Below, one piece after another: positions 1-12,075 of a DNA stretch of 64,000 bases. Each line of letters starts with the position of its first letter. Within the stretch, counting starts at the first letter, position 1. This DNA is from Limnomonas spitsbergensis (taxonomy: Eukaryota > Chlorophyta > Chlorophyceae > Chlamydomonadales), in contig JAYJMM010000057.1 of assembly GCA_037349105.1 (NCBI GenBank), forward strand, positions 549,970 to 613,969. The letters run 5' to 3'. A program made the translations under genes and the position numbers. The notes below the pieces were generated by a model. It was not told the DNA's origin. It saw nothing but the letters and a program-made list of their open reading frames with translations, and did no database searches.

Positions 1-79
1 GGAATTCCTGCTGCTGCAACCGCTGCCGCTGTTGTGCCGGTCGCCGCTCCCAGCGGCCTGCCAAGCGCAGTGAGGGGGA
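1..79. repeat. 75-bp minisatellite, right end of a preceding macro-repeat copy
   Basis: This stretch is the end of a 75-bp tandem array and matches 4126-4204 in sequence and in position within the macro-repeat. It shows that at least one more copy of the ~4.05-kb unit lies to the left of the window or begins at its edge. Confidence 0.85.
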
Positions 80-639
80 GTGCTAATTCCAGTGCTCACT
101 CCAGTGCTCACTCCAGTGCCCACTCCAGTGCCCACTCCAGTGCTTACTCCAGTGACCACTCCAGTTTCCACTCCAGTGACCACTCCAGTGCTCACTCCAG
201 TGACCACTCCAGTGCCCACTCCAGTGCTCACTCAAGTGCTCACTCCAGTGCCCACTCCAGTGCTCACTATAGTGCTCATTCCAGTGCTCACTCCAGTGCT
301 CACTCCAGTGCCCACTCCAGTGCCCACTCCAATGCTCACTCCAATGCTCACTCCATTGCCCACTCCAGTGCCCACTCCAGTGCCCACTCCAGTGCCCACT
401 CCAGTGCTCACTCATGTGCCCACTCCAGTGCCCACTCCAGTGCTCACTCCAGTGCTCACTCCAGTGCTCACTCCAGTGCCGACTCCAGTGCCGACTCTAG
501 TGCTCACTCAAGTGCCCACTCCAGTGCCCACTCCAGTGCCCACTCCTGTGCTCACTCCAGAGCCCACTCCTGTGCTCACTCAAGTGACCACTTTAGTGCT
601 CACTCCAGTGGCCACTCCAGTGCTCACTCCAATTCCTAG
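80..639. repeat. 12-bp minisatellite, copy 1
   Basis: About 46 tandem units of a 12-bp motif close to CACTCCAGTGCT, with scattered substitutions (CACTCCAGTGAC, CACTCATGTGCC and others). Because 12 is a multiple of 3, the frames stay open and give Ser-Ala-His-Ser or Thr-Pro-Val-Leu repeats on the plus strand and Trp-Ser-Gly-His on the minus strand. This openness comes from the period and is not evidence of coding. Compared with 4205-4692 this copy has 72 extra bases, exactly six units. Confidence 0.93.
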
Positions 640-1399
640 CGGGCTGTGCGTATTTGTTACCGGGAGGCAGTGTTCAGGTTTTCACCGGAAGGCGTACATG
701 CCCTATGAATTAAGTTTACTAGATTTCCCTTGGAAACCCTGTGCATGGCAGGTTTTCCTAGAGGATTCTCATTCAGAGGGAAAACAATGGAAAATAAAGG
801 GAAAACAATGGGTTTCCCATCGGTGTTTCGTTATATGTCCCTCATGATTTTCCTCTGTTTTCCATGTCCTTTCTTGAACACACAATTGTCATTATTACCT
901 GCAGGTACCCAGCTAGGCACACACGTACGGCCATGTGCCCGAGCTTTTTTGAGCAGGACCCAGAGGTGTACCGTAGACACGCTTTGCCTCCGCAATAAAT
1001 CAATGTTCATTTGCCTTCCCGTTTTTTAAAATATTTAACAATTAATTCATAGACGCATTTGCGGCTTAACACGCAACATAAAAATGGCCTGTGCGCGCGT
1101 CACACCTTGCTAGCTTGTCCGTACAGATCCAAATGCAATGGACCACTGCACCGCGACCAGTTTCTTACTGTATCAAAGGCACTGCCGTTAGTACCGTGCC
1201 GGTGCTAGCTGCATGTACCGTATATTATCGGTGCAAGCAAGCCGCACGTGAATCACCGGTGCAGCTTTACCGGCAGCTACAGCCCAACCAGGAGCATGCA
1301 TGGTGCCCGCAGCATGATACCGGTACCTAACGCATTAATTTACAGCTGCTTCCCAGGTCCATAAGGTGCGCGTTGCAAGGGCATGCCGAAGACCGTCCT

Positions 1400-1990
1400 G
1401 CTGGTGTGATCCCAATCAGTGCAGGTGCAATAATACCAGTGCAGTTGTTACCGGAACCATAGTCTCATGCATGCATGCCCAGCCAGGAAATTGCATGATA
1501 TCAATATAATGATGTCAGGAGCTTTGAGCTGACGATGCAGCACGTATCCATACTCAAATGCGCGTAGTGGGGGCAACCAGCAGAGGTACGGTAGTAGGCC
1601 AGTCCATGTGTGGTCCCAATCAGCGCAAGTGCAGCACCTTTGCAGCTGTGAGCTACATGCGCAACCAGGAGCATGCATGATACCCACAGGATCTTATCAG
1701 TAGCATCGAGCTGCCGATGCGGCACGGGTCCATTCTCAAATAAAGCGCGCTACGGGGGCAACCGGCCGTAGGCTGGTCTGGGTGTGGTCCCAATCAGTTC
1801 AGGTGTAACACCGGTGCAACTGTTAGCCTTGGGCCCAACCAGGGGATTGCATGATAGCCACATAAGGTTGTCATTAGCATTGAGCTGCCGCTGCGGCACG
1901 AGTTCATTCTAAAATGCGCGCTATTGTGGTCCCAATCAGTGCAGGTATAACACCGGTGCAACTGTTAGCCTTGCGCCCAAAGATCCTGCT
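1400..1990. repeat. Dispersed imperfect repeats within macro-repeat core
   Basis: Four imperfect copies share the blocks GGTCCCAATCAGTGCAGGT, GCATGCATGATA, GAGCTGCCGATGCGGCAC and ATTCTCAAATAAAGCGCGCT. The TCCCAATC block begins near 1410, 1614, 1788 and 1929, so the spacing shrinks from about 204 to 141 bp. The same set recurs 4053 bp later. No coding potential is apparent. Confidence 0.7.
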
Positions 1991-2449
1991 ACTGAACACA
2001 GGTTTGCGGCCGCCTACCGCACATGGTTTCAGCCTACAGTACGGCTGGTGCCGTGCAGAAGCAGGCGAACGGTGCTATAGACTACTTCGAGGTGTACCGG
2101 GGCTTGGATGGGATGCCCTGGCTTTTGTGGAAGACGCGGTAGATAACGTTGAGGCGTAGATGTTTTCAAAGGCTGGACCTTACTTTGTCTTCCTTTTCCA
2201 GCCTTTTGTCTGTCCCTTCATTTTATTTCCCTTTTTCTGTTTTTTTTCTGCCCCCTTGCCTTTGTTTTTCTCCCATAGTTAGGTGTCCACGCGGCCGAGT
2301 CTTTTTGAGCATGGCCCAGAGGTGTAACGTCGTTGGCCTATGTCTCAGATGTCTGCTCATTGGAATCTGATGTCAGCTACCTGCTTCATCTGCAGCTTAT
2401 CAGGGTACCCTTATCTCAGAAACACATGTCAAGTACATCATTCAGAAGG

Positions 2450-3085
2450 CCAGGGATTTCATGGGAGGGCCTGAGTGGATCTGCGGTATGGCCTAGGGTA
2501 TCTGGCTGTGGGACGTGATGTTATTGAATGTAATAAGAAACCCAGTCCGGAAAGCTGCAAAGCCGCTCGATTGCATTGCACATCCGTTGTCGGTTGATTA
2601 ATTTTCTGTTAAGGCTTGGTGCTTACAGGCCAGAGTGGATATATGGTAATGGCCTAGGGTATATGGCTGTAGGACATGATGTTATTGGTTAAATTAAGAA
2701 ACCCTGTCCGGAAAGCTGCAAAGCCGCTTGATTGCATCGCACATCCGCTCTCAGTTGACTTACTCTCTGTTAAAGCTAGGTGCATACCAGCCTGAGTGGA
2801 TTAACGGTATGGCCTAGGGTATCTGGCTGTAGGACTGCTGGTTATTGAAAAGATTAAGAAACCCTTGCAGGCAAGCTGCTCGATTGCATTGCACATCCGC
2901 TCTTAGTTGATTTACTTTATGTTTAGGCTTGGTGTTTAGGCCTGAGTAGATCAGCAGTATGGCCTAGGGTGTCTGGCTGTAAGACTGGTTGTTATTGAAG
3001 AACGCTGCAAAGCCGCTCGATTGCATTGCACATCTGCTCTCAGTTGATTCACTTTCACTGTTTACCGGTAGGTTGGTGGTTTCAA
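2450..3085. repeat. ~150-162-bp tandem repeat, four units
   Basis: ATGGCCTAGGGTAT or a close variant occurs near 2487, 2649, 2809 and 2958. Each is followed by a glycine/GGCTGT block, an AAGAAACCC block, GCAAAGCCGCTCGATTGCA and GCACATCCGCTCTCAGTTGA. Units are 149-162 bp long and moderately diverged from one another, although the macro-repeat copies are almost identical. The tandem repeat therefore predates the macro-duplication. Confidence 0.8.
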
Positions 3086-3540
3086 ATTTTCAAATCAGGC
3101 AGCTGTACAAAAGCCCTGCTGTATAAAAGCCCTGCAGTATAAGGTGCCGTACTTGGCTGTTTAGTCCTGCTGTATAAGCCCTGTTGTATAAAACATATTA
3201 TAAATTCATGAACTGTCCTGATCCATGGCCAATTGGCTCCTGAGGAATCAAAGCATACCACTAGTGCCAGTCTTATTAGTTTCCACTGCGGGCCCGTTTA
3301 CGGTAGGTAACAAGTCACTTTGAATGTCATGAACTTCATGATGAGCCGCAATGTTAAAATAACACTCACTGAGTGTGGCTACGGCCCTTGAAAGGTTACA
3401 CACTAGCAGCCAACAAGAGGATGAATCAAAGATACAATCTGGTACACAGTGGACCTGAATAAAGGCAAATCAGCTAAGCCAACCTCGGTAAATGTGCACA
3501 CAAAATCTCCCTCCTCTATAACTATTTATTGACCTTCTTC

Positions 3541-4204
3541 ACGCCTCGTCTGGCCAGTTGCCGCAGTGCCGCTCCCAGCAACCTTCCAAGCGCATTGAGG
3601 GGGATCCCTGCTGTTGCCACCGCTGCCATTGTTGCACCGGGTGCCGCTCCCAGCGGCCTGCCAAGTGCAGTGAGGGGGATCCCTGTTGCTGCCACCGCTG
3701 CCGCTGTCGTGCCGGTCGCCGCTCCCAGCGGCCTGCCAAGCGCAGTGAGGGAGATTCCTGCTGCTGCCACCGCTGTCATTGTTGTGCCGGTTGCCGCTCC
3801 CAGCGGCCTGCCAAGCGCAGTGAGGTGGATTCCTGCTGTTGCCACCGCTGCCGCTGTTGTGCGGGCTGCTACTCCCAGAGGCCTGCCAAGCGCAGAGAGG
3901 GGGATTCATGCTGTTGCCATCGCAGCCGCTGTTGTGCTGGTTGCCGCTCCCAGCGGCCTGCCAAGCGCAGTGAGGGGGATTCCTACTGCTGCCATCGCTG
4001 CCGCTGTTGTGCCGGTCGCCGCTCCCAGCGGCCTGCCAAGCGCAGTGAGGGGGATTCCTGCTGCTGCCACCGCTGCCGCTGATGTGCCGGTCGCTGCTCC
4101 CAGCGGCCTGCCAAGCGCAGTGAGGGGAATTCCTGCTGCTGCAACCGCTGCCGCTGTTGTGCCGGTCGCCGCTCCCAGCGGCCTGCCAAGCGCAGTGAGG
4201 GGGA
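3541..4204. repeat. 75-bp minisatellite, about nine units
   Basis: The block GCCGCTCCCAGCGGCCTGCC recurs every 75 bp (3643, 3718 and so on), followed by AAGCGCAGTGAGGGGGAT and a CTGCTGCCACCGCTGCCGCT block. The 25-codon period gives open frames on both strands (Ala/Pro/Ser-rich, Cys/Arg/His-rich and Gly/Thr-rich readings). Several simultaneously open frames argue against any one of them being a gene. Confidence 0.93.
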
Positions 4205-4692
4205 GTGCTAATTCCAGTGCTCACTCCAGTGCTCACTCCAGTGCCCACTCCAGTGCCCACTCCAGTGCTCACTCCAGTGACCACTCCAGTTTCCACTCCA
4301 GTGACCACTCCAGTGCTCACTATAGTGCTCATTCCAGTGCTCACTCCAGTGCTCACTCCAGTGCCCACTCCAGTGCCCACTCCAATGCTCACTCCAATGC
4401 TCACTCCATTGCCCACTCCAGTGCCCACTCCAGTGCCCACTCCAGTGCCCACTCCAGTGCTCACTCATGTGCCCACTCCAGTGCCCACTCCAGTGCTCAC
4501 TCCAGTGCTCACTCCAGTGCTCACTCCAGTGCCGACTCCAGTGCCGACTCTAGTGCTCACTCAAGTGCCCACTCCAGTGCCCACTCCAGTGCCCACTCCT
4601 GTGCTCACTCCAGAGCCCACTCCTGTGCTCACTCAAGTGACCACTCCAGTGCTCACTCCAGTGGCCACTCCAGTGCTCACTCCAATTCCTAG
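4205..4692. repeat. 12-bp minisatellite, copy 2
   Basis: This is the same 12-bp array as at 80-639, with the same order of variant units, but it lacks a block of six consecutive units (72 bp) after the third CACTCCAGTGAC-type region. A single slippage or unequal-exchange event explains the difference. Confidence 0.93.
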
Positions 4693-7593
4693 CGGGCTGT
4701 GCGTATTTGTTACCGGGAGGCAGTGTTCAGGTTTTCACCGGAAGGCGTACATGCCCTATGAATTAAGTTTACTAGATTTCCCTTGGAAACCCTGTGCATG
4801 GCAGGTTTTCCTAGAGGATTCTCATTCAGAGGGAAAACAATGGAAAATAAAGGGAAAACAATGGGTTTCCCATCGGTGTTTCGTTATATGTCCCTCATGA
4901 TTTTCCTCTGTTTTCCATGTCCTTTCTTGAACACACAATTGTCATTATTACCTGCAGGTACCCAGCTAGGCACACACGTACGGCCATGTGCCCGAGCTTT
5001 TTTGAGCAGGACCCAGAGGTGTACCGTAGACACGCTTTGCCTCCGCAATAAATCAATGTTCATTTGCCTTCCCGTTTTTTAAAATATTTAACAATTAATT
5101 CATAGACGCATTTGCGGCTTAACACGCAACATAAAAATGGCCTGTGCGCGCGTCACACCTTGCTAGCTTGTCCGTACAGATCCAAATGCAATGGACCACT
5201 GCACCGCGACCAGTTTCTTACTGTATCAAAGGCACTGCCGTTAGTACCGTGCCGGTGCTAGCTGCATGTACCGTATATTATCGGTGCAAGCAAGCCGCAC
5301 GTGAATCACCGGTGCAGCTTTACCGGCAGCTACAGCCCAACCAGGAGCATGCATGGTGCCCGCAGCATGATACCGGTACCTAACGCATTAATTTACAGCT
5401 GCTTCCCAGGTCCATAAGGTGCGCGTTGCAAGGGCATGCCGAAGACCGTCCTGCTGGTGTGATCCCAATCAGTGCAGGTGCAATAATACCAGTGCAGTTG
5501 TTACCGGAACCATAGTCTCATGCATGCATGCCCAGCCAGGAAATTGCATGATATCAATATAATGATGTCAGGAGCTTTGAGCTGACGATGCAGCACGTAT
5601 CCATACTCAAATGCGCGTAGTGGGGGCAACCAGCAGAGGTACGGTAGTAGGCCAGTCCATGTGTGGTCCCAATCAGCGCAAGTGCAGCACCTTTGCAGCT
5701 GTGAGCTACATGCGCAACCAGGAGCATGCATGATACCCACAGGATCTTATCAGTAGCATCGAGCTGCCGATGCGGCACGGGTCCATTCTCAAATAAAGCG
5801 CGCTACGGGGGCAACCGGCCGTAGGCTGGTCTGGGTGTGGTCCCAATCAGTTCAGGTGTAACACCGGTGCAACTGTTAGCCTTGGGCCCAACCAGGGGAT
5901 TGCATGATAGCCACATAAGGTTGTCATTAGCATTGAGCTGCCGCTGCGGCACGAGTTCATTCTAAAATGCGCGCTATTGTGGTCCCAATCAGTGCAGGTA
6001 TAACACCGGTGCAACTGTTAGCCTTGCGCCCAAAGATCCTGCTACTGAACACAGGTTTGCGGCCGCCTACCGCACATGGTTTCAGCCTACAGTACGGCTG
6101 GTGCCGTGCAGAAGCAGGCGAACGGTGCTATAGACTACTTCGAGGTGTACCGGGGCTTGGATGGGATGCCCTGGCTTTTGTGGAAGACGCGGTAGATAAC
6201 GTTGAGGCGTAGATGTTTTCAAAGGCTGGACCTTACTTTGTCTTCCTTTTCCAGCCTTTTGTCTGTCCCTTCATTTTATTTCCCTTTTTCTGTTTTTTTT
6301 CTGCCCCCTTGCCTTTGTTTTTCTCCCATAGTTAGGTGTCCACGCGGCCGAGTCTTTTTGAGCATGGCCCAGAGGTGTAACGTCGTTGGCCTATGTCTCA
6401 GATGTCTGCTCATTGGAATCTGATGTCAGCTACCTGCTTCATCTGCAGCTTATCAGGGTACCCTTATCTCAGAAACACATGTCAAGTACATCATTCAGAA
6501 GGCCAGGGATTTCATGGGAGGGCCTGAGTGGATCTGCGGTATGGCCTAGGGTATCTGGCTGTGGGACGTGATGTTATTGAATGTAATAAGAAACCCAGTC
6601 CGGAAAGCTGCAAAGCCGCTCGATTGCATTGCACATCCGTTGTCGGTTGATTAATTTTCTGTTAAGGCTTGGTGCTTACAGGCCAGAGTGGATATATGGT
6701 AATGGCCTAGGGTATATGGCTGTAGGACATGATGTTATTGGTTAAATTAAGAAACCCTGTCCGGAAAGCTGCAAAGCCGCTTGATTGCATCGCACATCCG
6801 CTCTCAGTTGACTTACTCTCTGTTAAAGCTAGGTGCATACCAGCCTGAGTGGATTAACGGTATGGCCTAGGGTATCTGGCTGTAGGACTGCTGGTTATTG
6901 AAAAGATTAAGAAACCCTTGCAGGCAAGCTGCTCGATTGCATTGCACATCCGCTCTTAGTTGATTTACTTTATGTTTAGGCTTGGTGTTTAGGCCTGAGT
7001 AGATCAGCAGTATGGCCTAGGGTGTCTGGCTGTAAGACTGGTTGTTATTGAAGAACGCTGCAAAGCCGCTCGATTGCATTGCACATCTGCTCTCAGTTGA
7101 TTCACTTTCACTGTTTACCGGTAGGTTGGTGGTTTCAAATTTTCAAATCAGGCCGCTGTACAAAAGCCCTGCTGTATAAAAGCCCTGCAGTATAAGGTGC
7201 CGTACTTGGCTGTTTAGTCCTGCTGTATAAGCCCTGTTGTATAAAACATATTATAAATTAATGAACTGTCCTGATCCATGGCCAATTGGCTCCTGAGGAA
7301 TCAAAGCATACCACTGGTGCCAGTCTTATTAGTTTCCACTGCGGGCCCGTTTACGGTAGGTAACAAGTCACTTTGAATGTCATGAACTTCATGATGAGCC
7401 GCAATGTTAAAATAACACTCACTGAGTGTGGCTACGGCCCTTGAAAGGTTACACACTAGCAGCCAACAAGAGGATGAATCAAAGATACAATCTGGTACAC
7501 AGTGGACCTGAATAAAGGCAAATCAGCCAAGCCAACCTCGGTAAATGTGCACACAAAATCTCCCTCCTCTATAACTATTTATTGGCCTTCTTC
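4693..7593. repeat. Macro-repeat core, copy 2 (no convincing gene)
   Basis: This is the near-identical repeat of 640-3540 at offset 4053 bp, with the same internal pyrimidine tracts and dispersed repeats and the four ~155-bp units at about 6503-7138. The very low divergence of a 2.9-kb noncoding stretch points to recent duplication or gene conversion. Confidence 0.85.
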
Positions 7594-10370
7594 ACGCCTC
7601 GTCTGGCCAGTTGCCGCAGTGCCGCACCCAGCCACCTTCCAAGCGCATTGAGGAAGATCCCTGCTGTTGCCACCGCTGCCATTGTTGCACCGGGTGCCGC
7701 TCCCAGCGGCCTGCCAAGTGCAGTGAGGGGGATCCCTGCTGCTGCCACCGCTGCCGCTGTCGTGCCGGTCGCCGCTCCCAGCGGCCTGCCAAGCGCAGTG
7801 AGGGAGATTCCTGCTGCTGCCACCGCTGTCATTGTTGTGCCGGTTGCCGCTCCCAGCGGCCTGCCAAGTGCAGTGAGGGGGATCCCTGCTGTTGCCACCA
7901 CTGCCGCTGTTGTGCCGGTCGCCGCTCCCAGCGGCCTGCCAAGCGCAGTGAGGGGGATTCATGCTGCTGCCACCGCTGCCGCTGTTGTGCGGGCTGCTAC
8001 TCCCAGAGGCCTGCCAAGCGCAGAGAGGGGGATTCATGCTGTTGCCATCGCAGCCGCTGTTGTGCTGGTTGCCGCTCCCAGCGGCCTGCCAAGCGCAGTG
8101 AGGGAGATTCCTACTGCTGCCACCGCTGCCGCTGTTGTGCCGGTCGCCGCTCCCAGCGGCCTGCCAAGCGCAGTGAGGGGGATTCCTGCTGCTGCCACCG
8201 CTGCCGCTGTTGTGCCGGCCGCCGCTCCCAACGGCCTGCCAAGCGCAGTGAGGGGAATTTCTGCTGCTGCCACCGCTGCCGCTGTTGTGCCGGTCGCCGC
8301 TCCCAGCGGCCTGCCAAGCGCAGTGACGGGGATTCCCGCTGCTGCCACCGCTGCCGCTGTTGTGCCGGTCGCCGCTCCCAGCAGCCTGCCAAGCGCAGTG
8401 AGGGGGATTCCTGCTGCTGCCACTGCTGCCGCTGTTGTGCCGGTCGCCGCTCCTAGCGGCCTGCCAAGCGCAGCGAGGGGGGGTCCTGCTGCCACCACTG
8501 CTGCTGATGTGCCAGTTGAGCTCTCAGCGGCCTGCCAAGCGCAGTTTGGGAAATTACTGCTGCTGCCACCACTGCCGTTGTTGTGCCGGTTGAGCTTCCA
8601 GCGGCCTGCCAAGCGCAGTGAGGGGAATTCCTGCTGCTGGCACCGCTGCCGCTGTTGTGCAGTCGCCGCTCCCAGCGGCCTGCCCAGCGCAGTGAGGGGG
8701 ATTCCTGCTGCTGCCACCGCTGCCGCTGTTGTGCCGGTCGCCGCTCCCAGTGGACTTCCAAACGCAGTGAGGGGGATTCCTGCTGCTGCCACCGCTGCCG
8801 CTGTTGTGCCGGCTGCTGCTCCCAGCGGCCTGCCAAGATCAGTGGGGGGGGTCCTGTTGCTGCAATCGCTGCCGCTGTTGTGCTGGTCGCCACTCCCAGC
8901 GGCCTGCCAAGCGCAGCGAGGGGGGTTCCTGTTGCTGCCACCACTGCCGCTGTTGTGCCGGTTGAGCTCCCAGCGGCCTGCCAAGCGCAGTGAGGGGAAT
9001 TCCTGCTGCTGCCACCGCTGCCGCTGTTGTGCCGGTCGCCGCTCCCAGCGGCCTGCCAAGCGCAGTGAGGGGGATTCCTGCTGATGCCACCGCTGCCGCT
9101 GTTGTGCCGGTCGCCGCTCCCAATGGACTTCCAAGCGCAGTGAGGGGGATTCCTGCTGCTGCCACCGCTGCCGATGTTGTGCCGGTCGCTGCTCCCAACG
9201 GCCTGCCAAGCGCAGTGAGGGGGGTTCTTGCTGCTGCAATCGCTGCCGCTGTTGTGCCGGTCGCCGCTCCCAGTGGACTTCCAAGCGCAGTGAGGGAGAT
9301 TCCTGCTGCTGGCACCGCTGCCGTTGTTGTGCGGGCTGCTACTCCCAGCGGCCTGCCAAGCGCAGCGAGGGGGGTTCCTGTTGCTGCCACCACTGCCGCT
9401 GTTGTGCCGGTTGAGCTCCCAGCGGCCTGCCAAGCGCAGTGAGGGGGATTCCTGCTGTTGCCACCGCTGCCGCTGTTGTGCCGGTCGCTGCTCCAAGCGG
9501 CCTGCCAAGCGCAGTGAGGGGGATTCCTGCTGCTGCCACCGCTGCCGCTGTTGTGCCGGTCGCCGCTCCCAATGGACTTCCAAGATCAGTTAGGGGGATT
9601 CCTGCTGCTGCCACCGCTGCCGCTGTTGTGCCGGTCGCCGCTCCCAGTGGACTTCCAAGATCAGTGAGGGGGATTCCTGCTGCTGCCACCGCTGCCGCTG
9701 TTGTGCCGGTTGCCGCTCCCAGCGGCCTGCCAAGCGCAGTGAGGTGGATTCCTCCTGCTGGCACCGCTGCCGCTGTTGAGCCGGTGGCCACTCCCAGCGG
9801 CCTGCCAAGCGCAGCGAGGTGGGTTCCTGCTGCTGCCACCACTGCCGCTGTTGTGCTGGTTGAGCTCCCAGCGGCCTGCCTAGCGTAGTGAGGGGGATTC
9901 CCTGCTGTTGCCATCGCTGCCGCTGTTGTGCCGGTCGCCGCTCCCAGCGGCCTGCCAAGCGCAGTGAGGGAGATTCCTGCTGCTGCCACTGCTGCCGTTG
10001 TTGTGCCAGTCACCGCTCCCAGCGGCCTGCCAAGCGCAGTGAGGGGGATTCCTGCTGCTGCCACCGCTACCGCTGTTGTGCCATTCACCGCTCCCAGCGG
10101 CCTGCCAAGCGCAGTGAGGGGAATTCCTGCTGCGACCACCGCTGCCGCTGTTGTGCCGGTCGCTGCTCCCAGCGGCCTGCCAAGCGCAGTGAGGGGGATC
10201 CCTGCTGTTGCCACCGCTGCCATTGTTGCACCGGGTGCCGCTCCCAGCGGCCTGCTAAGTGCAGCGAGGGGGGTTCCTGCTGTTGCCACCGCTGCCGCTG
10301 TTGTGCCGGTCGCCGCTCCCAACGGCCTGCCAAGCACAGTGAGGGGGATCCCTGCTGTTGCCACCGCGAT
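7594..10370. repeat. 75-bp minisatellite, expanded array (~37 units)
   Basis: This array starts with the same units as 3541-4204 but runs for about 2.8 kb and is not followed by the 12-bp array. Subtypes alternate: AGTGGACTTCC replaces AGCGGCCTGCC in several units, GATCAGTGAGGG replaces GCGCAGTGAGGG, and shortened units contain GTTGAGCTCCCAGCGG. Some shortened units, for example around 8480-8600, change the frame, which breaks what would otherwise be one frame. Open frames exceed 400 codons on both strands at the same positions, so they are treated as repeat artefacts. Confidence 0.9.
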
Positions 10371-11335
10371 GCGAGGGGGGGCCTGCTGCTGCCACCACCG
10401 CCGCCGCCCTTGTTTCACTGGATGCTGCTCCTGGAGGCATGTTGAGCGCAGTGAGGGGAGGACTTGCGGCTGCCACCGCCGCCAGTGTTGTGCCGTATAC
10501 CGCACCTCCTGTTGAGCGCATGAGGGGGGGCCTGCAGCTGCCACCACTGCCGCTGCCACTGTTGTGCTGAACGCCGTTACCAGCGGCTTGTAAAGCGCTG
10601 GGAAGAGGCCCCCATGCAGCTGTCATCGCCGCCACTACTTTTGCGCTGGTCGCCACTCCGTGTGGCCTGTTGAGCGCAGCCAGGGGGGGCCCTATTGCTG
10701 CCACCGCCGCCGCTGCTTTTGTGGCATGGGATGCCTCTCCCAACGTTATGTTGAGCGCAACGAGGGGGGGGCCTGCTGCTGCAATCACCGACACTATTGT
10801 GATGGACGCTCTTCCCAGCGGTGTCTTCAAGGCAATGAGGGGGGCCCCTCCTATTGCTACCGCCGCCACCGAAACTCTGCATGCCGCGCCGAATAGCAGG
10901 TCGAACGCTGCGAGGGGATCCCCTGCAGTTGCCACTGCCAACACAGCCATGGTGTGCCGAAGGCCGCTCCCAACGGCCTGTTAAGCGCTTTGAGGGGATC
11001 CCCAGCTGCTGCCACCGCGCCACCGCCGCTATTGGACTGGATGTCGCTTCCAGTGGCCTGATGAGCGCAGCAAGGGGATGCCCTGCTGCTGCCACCTCTG
11101 CCGCTACGACTGTAGCATTGGATGCCGCTCCCGGGGGCTTGTTGCGCAACAAAGGGAGCTCCTGACTGCTGTCATTGCCGCCATTATTACGCTGGATGTC
11201 GCTCCCAACAGCATTGTTAGGGCAGCCAGGGGGGACTCTGTTTCTGCCACCGCCGCCAGTGCAGCTCTAAGCGCCCCTCCCAGCGCCTGCATTACAAAAA
11301 TAAAAGACTGTAGGTGCTGGGCAATTGAAACCAGC
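10371..11335. repeat. Diverged, decaying 75-bp-like repeats
   Basis: The same order of blocks continues (CTGCTGCCACCGCCGCC, then a GCGCTGGATGCCGCTCCC-like block, then GTTGAGCGCAGCGAGGGG) but identity is lower and the spacing varies: GTTGAGCGCA recurs at 10441, 10510, 10669 and 10750. This is the older flank of the array. No gene is supported. Confidence 0.8.
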
Positions 11336-11339
11336 CGTT

Positions 11340-11600
11340 AGGTAGCCACCACTTAGGTTTCAGGAGGTGACCGGGCTAGGGCTCAAGGAATGACAGGGCC
11401 AGGGTGTAGGGGGTGACATGGCTTAGGTTCAGGGGGAGACATGGCTAGGGCTCAAGGCATGACAAGGCCAGGGTTCAGGGCGTGAATGGGCCTGGGTTGA
11501 GGGGGTGACTGGGCCAGGGTTCAGGGGGTGACTGGGCTAGCATTCAGGGGGCGACATGGCTAGGGCTCAAGGAGTGACAGCCTGACAGGAGAAGGGTTCA
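11340..11600. repeat. ~23-bp imperfect G-rich tandem repeat
   Basis: Repeated blocks of the form TTCAGGGGGTGACTGGGC and CTAGGGCTCAAGGAATGAC run through this interval at about 23-24 bp spacing. It interrupts the diverged 75-bp-like units, which resume at about 11635. Confidence 0.7.
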
Positions 11601-11634
11601 AAAGGTGACTATGATCTGATTTAGTACAAGCGCA

Positions 11635-12075
11635 CAAGGGGGGTCCTGCGGCTGCCACCACTGCTGCCGCCACTCTTGCGCTGGACGCCACTCCCAATGG
11701 CTTGTTGAGCGCAAGGAAGGGGCCCTCATGCTGCTGTCATCGCCGCTACCAATGGCATGCTGGAAGCCGCTCCCAACAGCCTTTTGAGCGTAGCGAGGGG
11801 AGGGCCCTATTCCTGTCACCGACGCCGCTGCTATTGTATTATCATGGGATGCTTCTCCCAGCAACCTGATGAGCACAGCGAGGCGGGGCCCTGCTGCGAC
11901 AATCACCGCCACCGCCAGTGTGGTGAACGATGCTCCTCCCAACGGCATGTTCAGGGTAACGAGGGGGGGGCTCCTATTGCAACCGCCGCCACCATAACTC
12001 TGGATGTTGCTCCCAACGGCATGTCAAACACAGCCAGGGAATCCCCTGCGGTTGCCACTGCCTTTGCCGCCTGCC
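11635..12075. repeat. Outermost diverged 75-bp-like units
   Basis: Blocks such as GCTGCCACCACTGCTGCC, GACGCCACTCCCAATGGC and TTGTTGAGCGCAAGGAAGG keep the order of the 75-bp unit with many substitutions. This is the most degraded part of the array, next to the genic island. Confidence 0.7.

Larger units (their letters stand above)
640..3540. repeat. Macro-repeat core, copy 1 (no convincing gene)
   Basis: This 2.9-kb segment recurs at a fixed offset of 4053 bp (4693-7593) with only a few visible single-base differences, for example near 3103, 3208, 3297 and 3474. It has no long open frame. Its parts are: a region at 640-1090 with a pyrimidine tract ending in a splice-acceptor-like CAG; dispersed imperfect repeats at 1400-2000, each carrying TCCCAATCAG; a long pyrimidine tract at about 2170-2280; four tandem ~155-bp units at 2450-3080; and a stretch of CCCTGCTGTATAA-type short repeats at 3100-3200. 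It could be a noncoding satellite core or an old, dead element. Confidence 0.85.

Noticed and set aside
34..639. Ser-Ala-His repeat protein
   Set aside because: It is produced by the 12-bp minisatellite; the other plus frame and the minus frame are also open. The six-unit length difference between copies keeps the frame only because 12 is divisible by 3.
7582..10559. Long open frames (up to 500 codons) with 25-residue repeats on both strands
   Set aside because: The 75-bp period is divisible by 3 and the unit lacks stops in several frames, so four or more frames are open at once. Frame-shifting short units break every reading, and there is no start or domain context.
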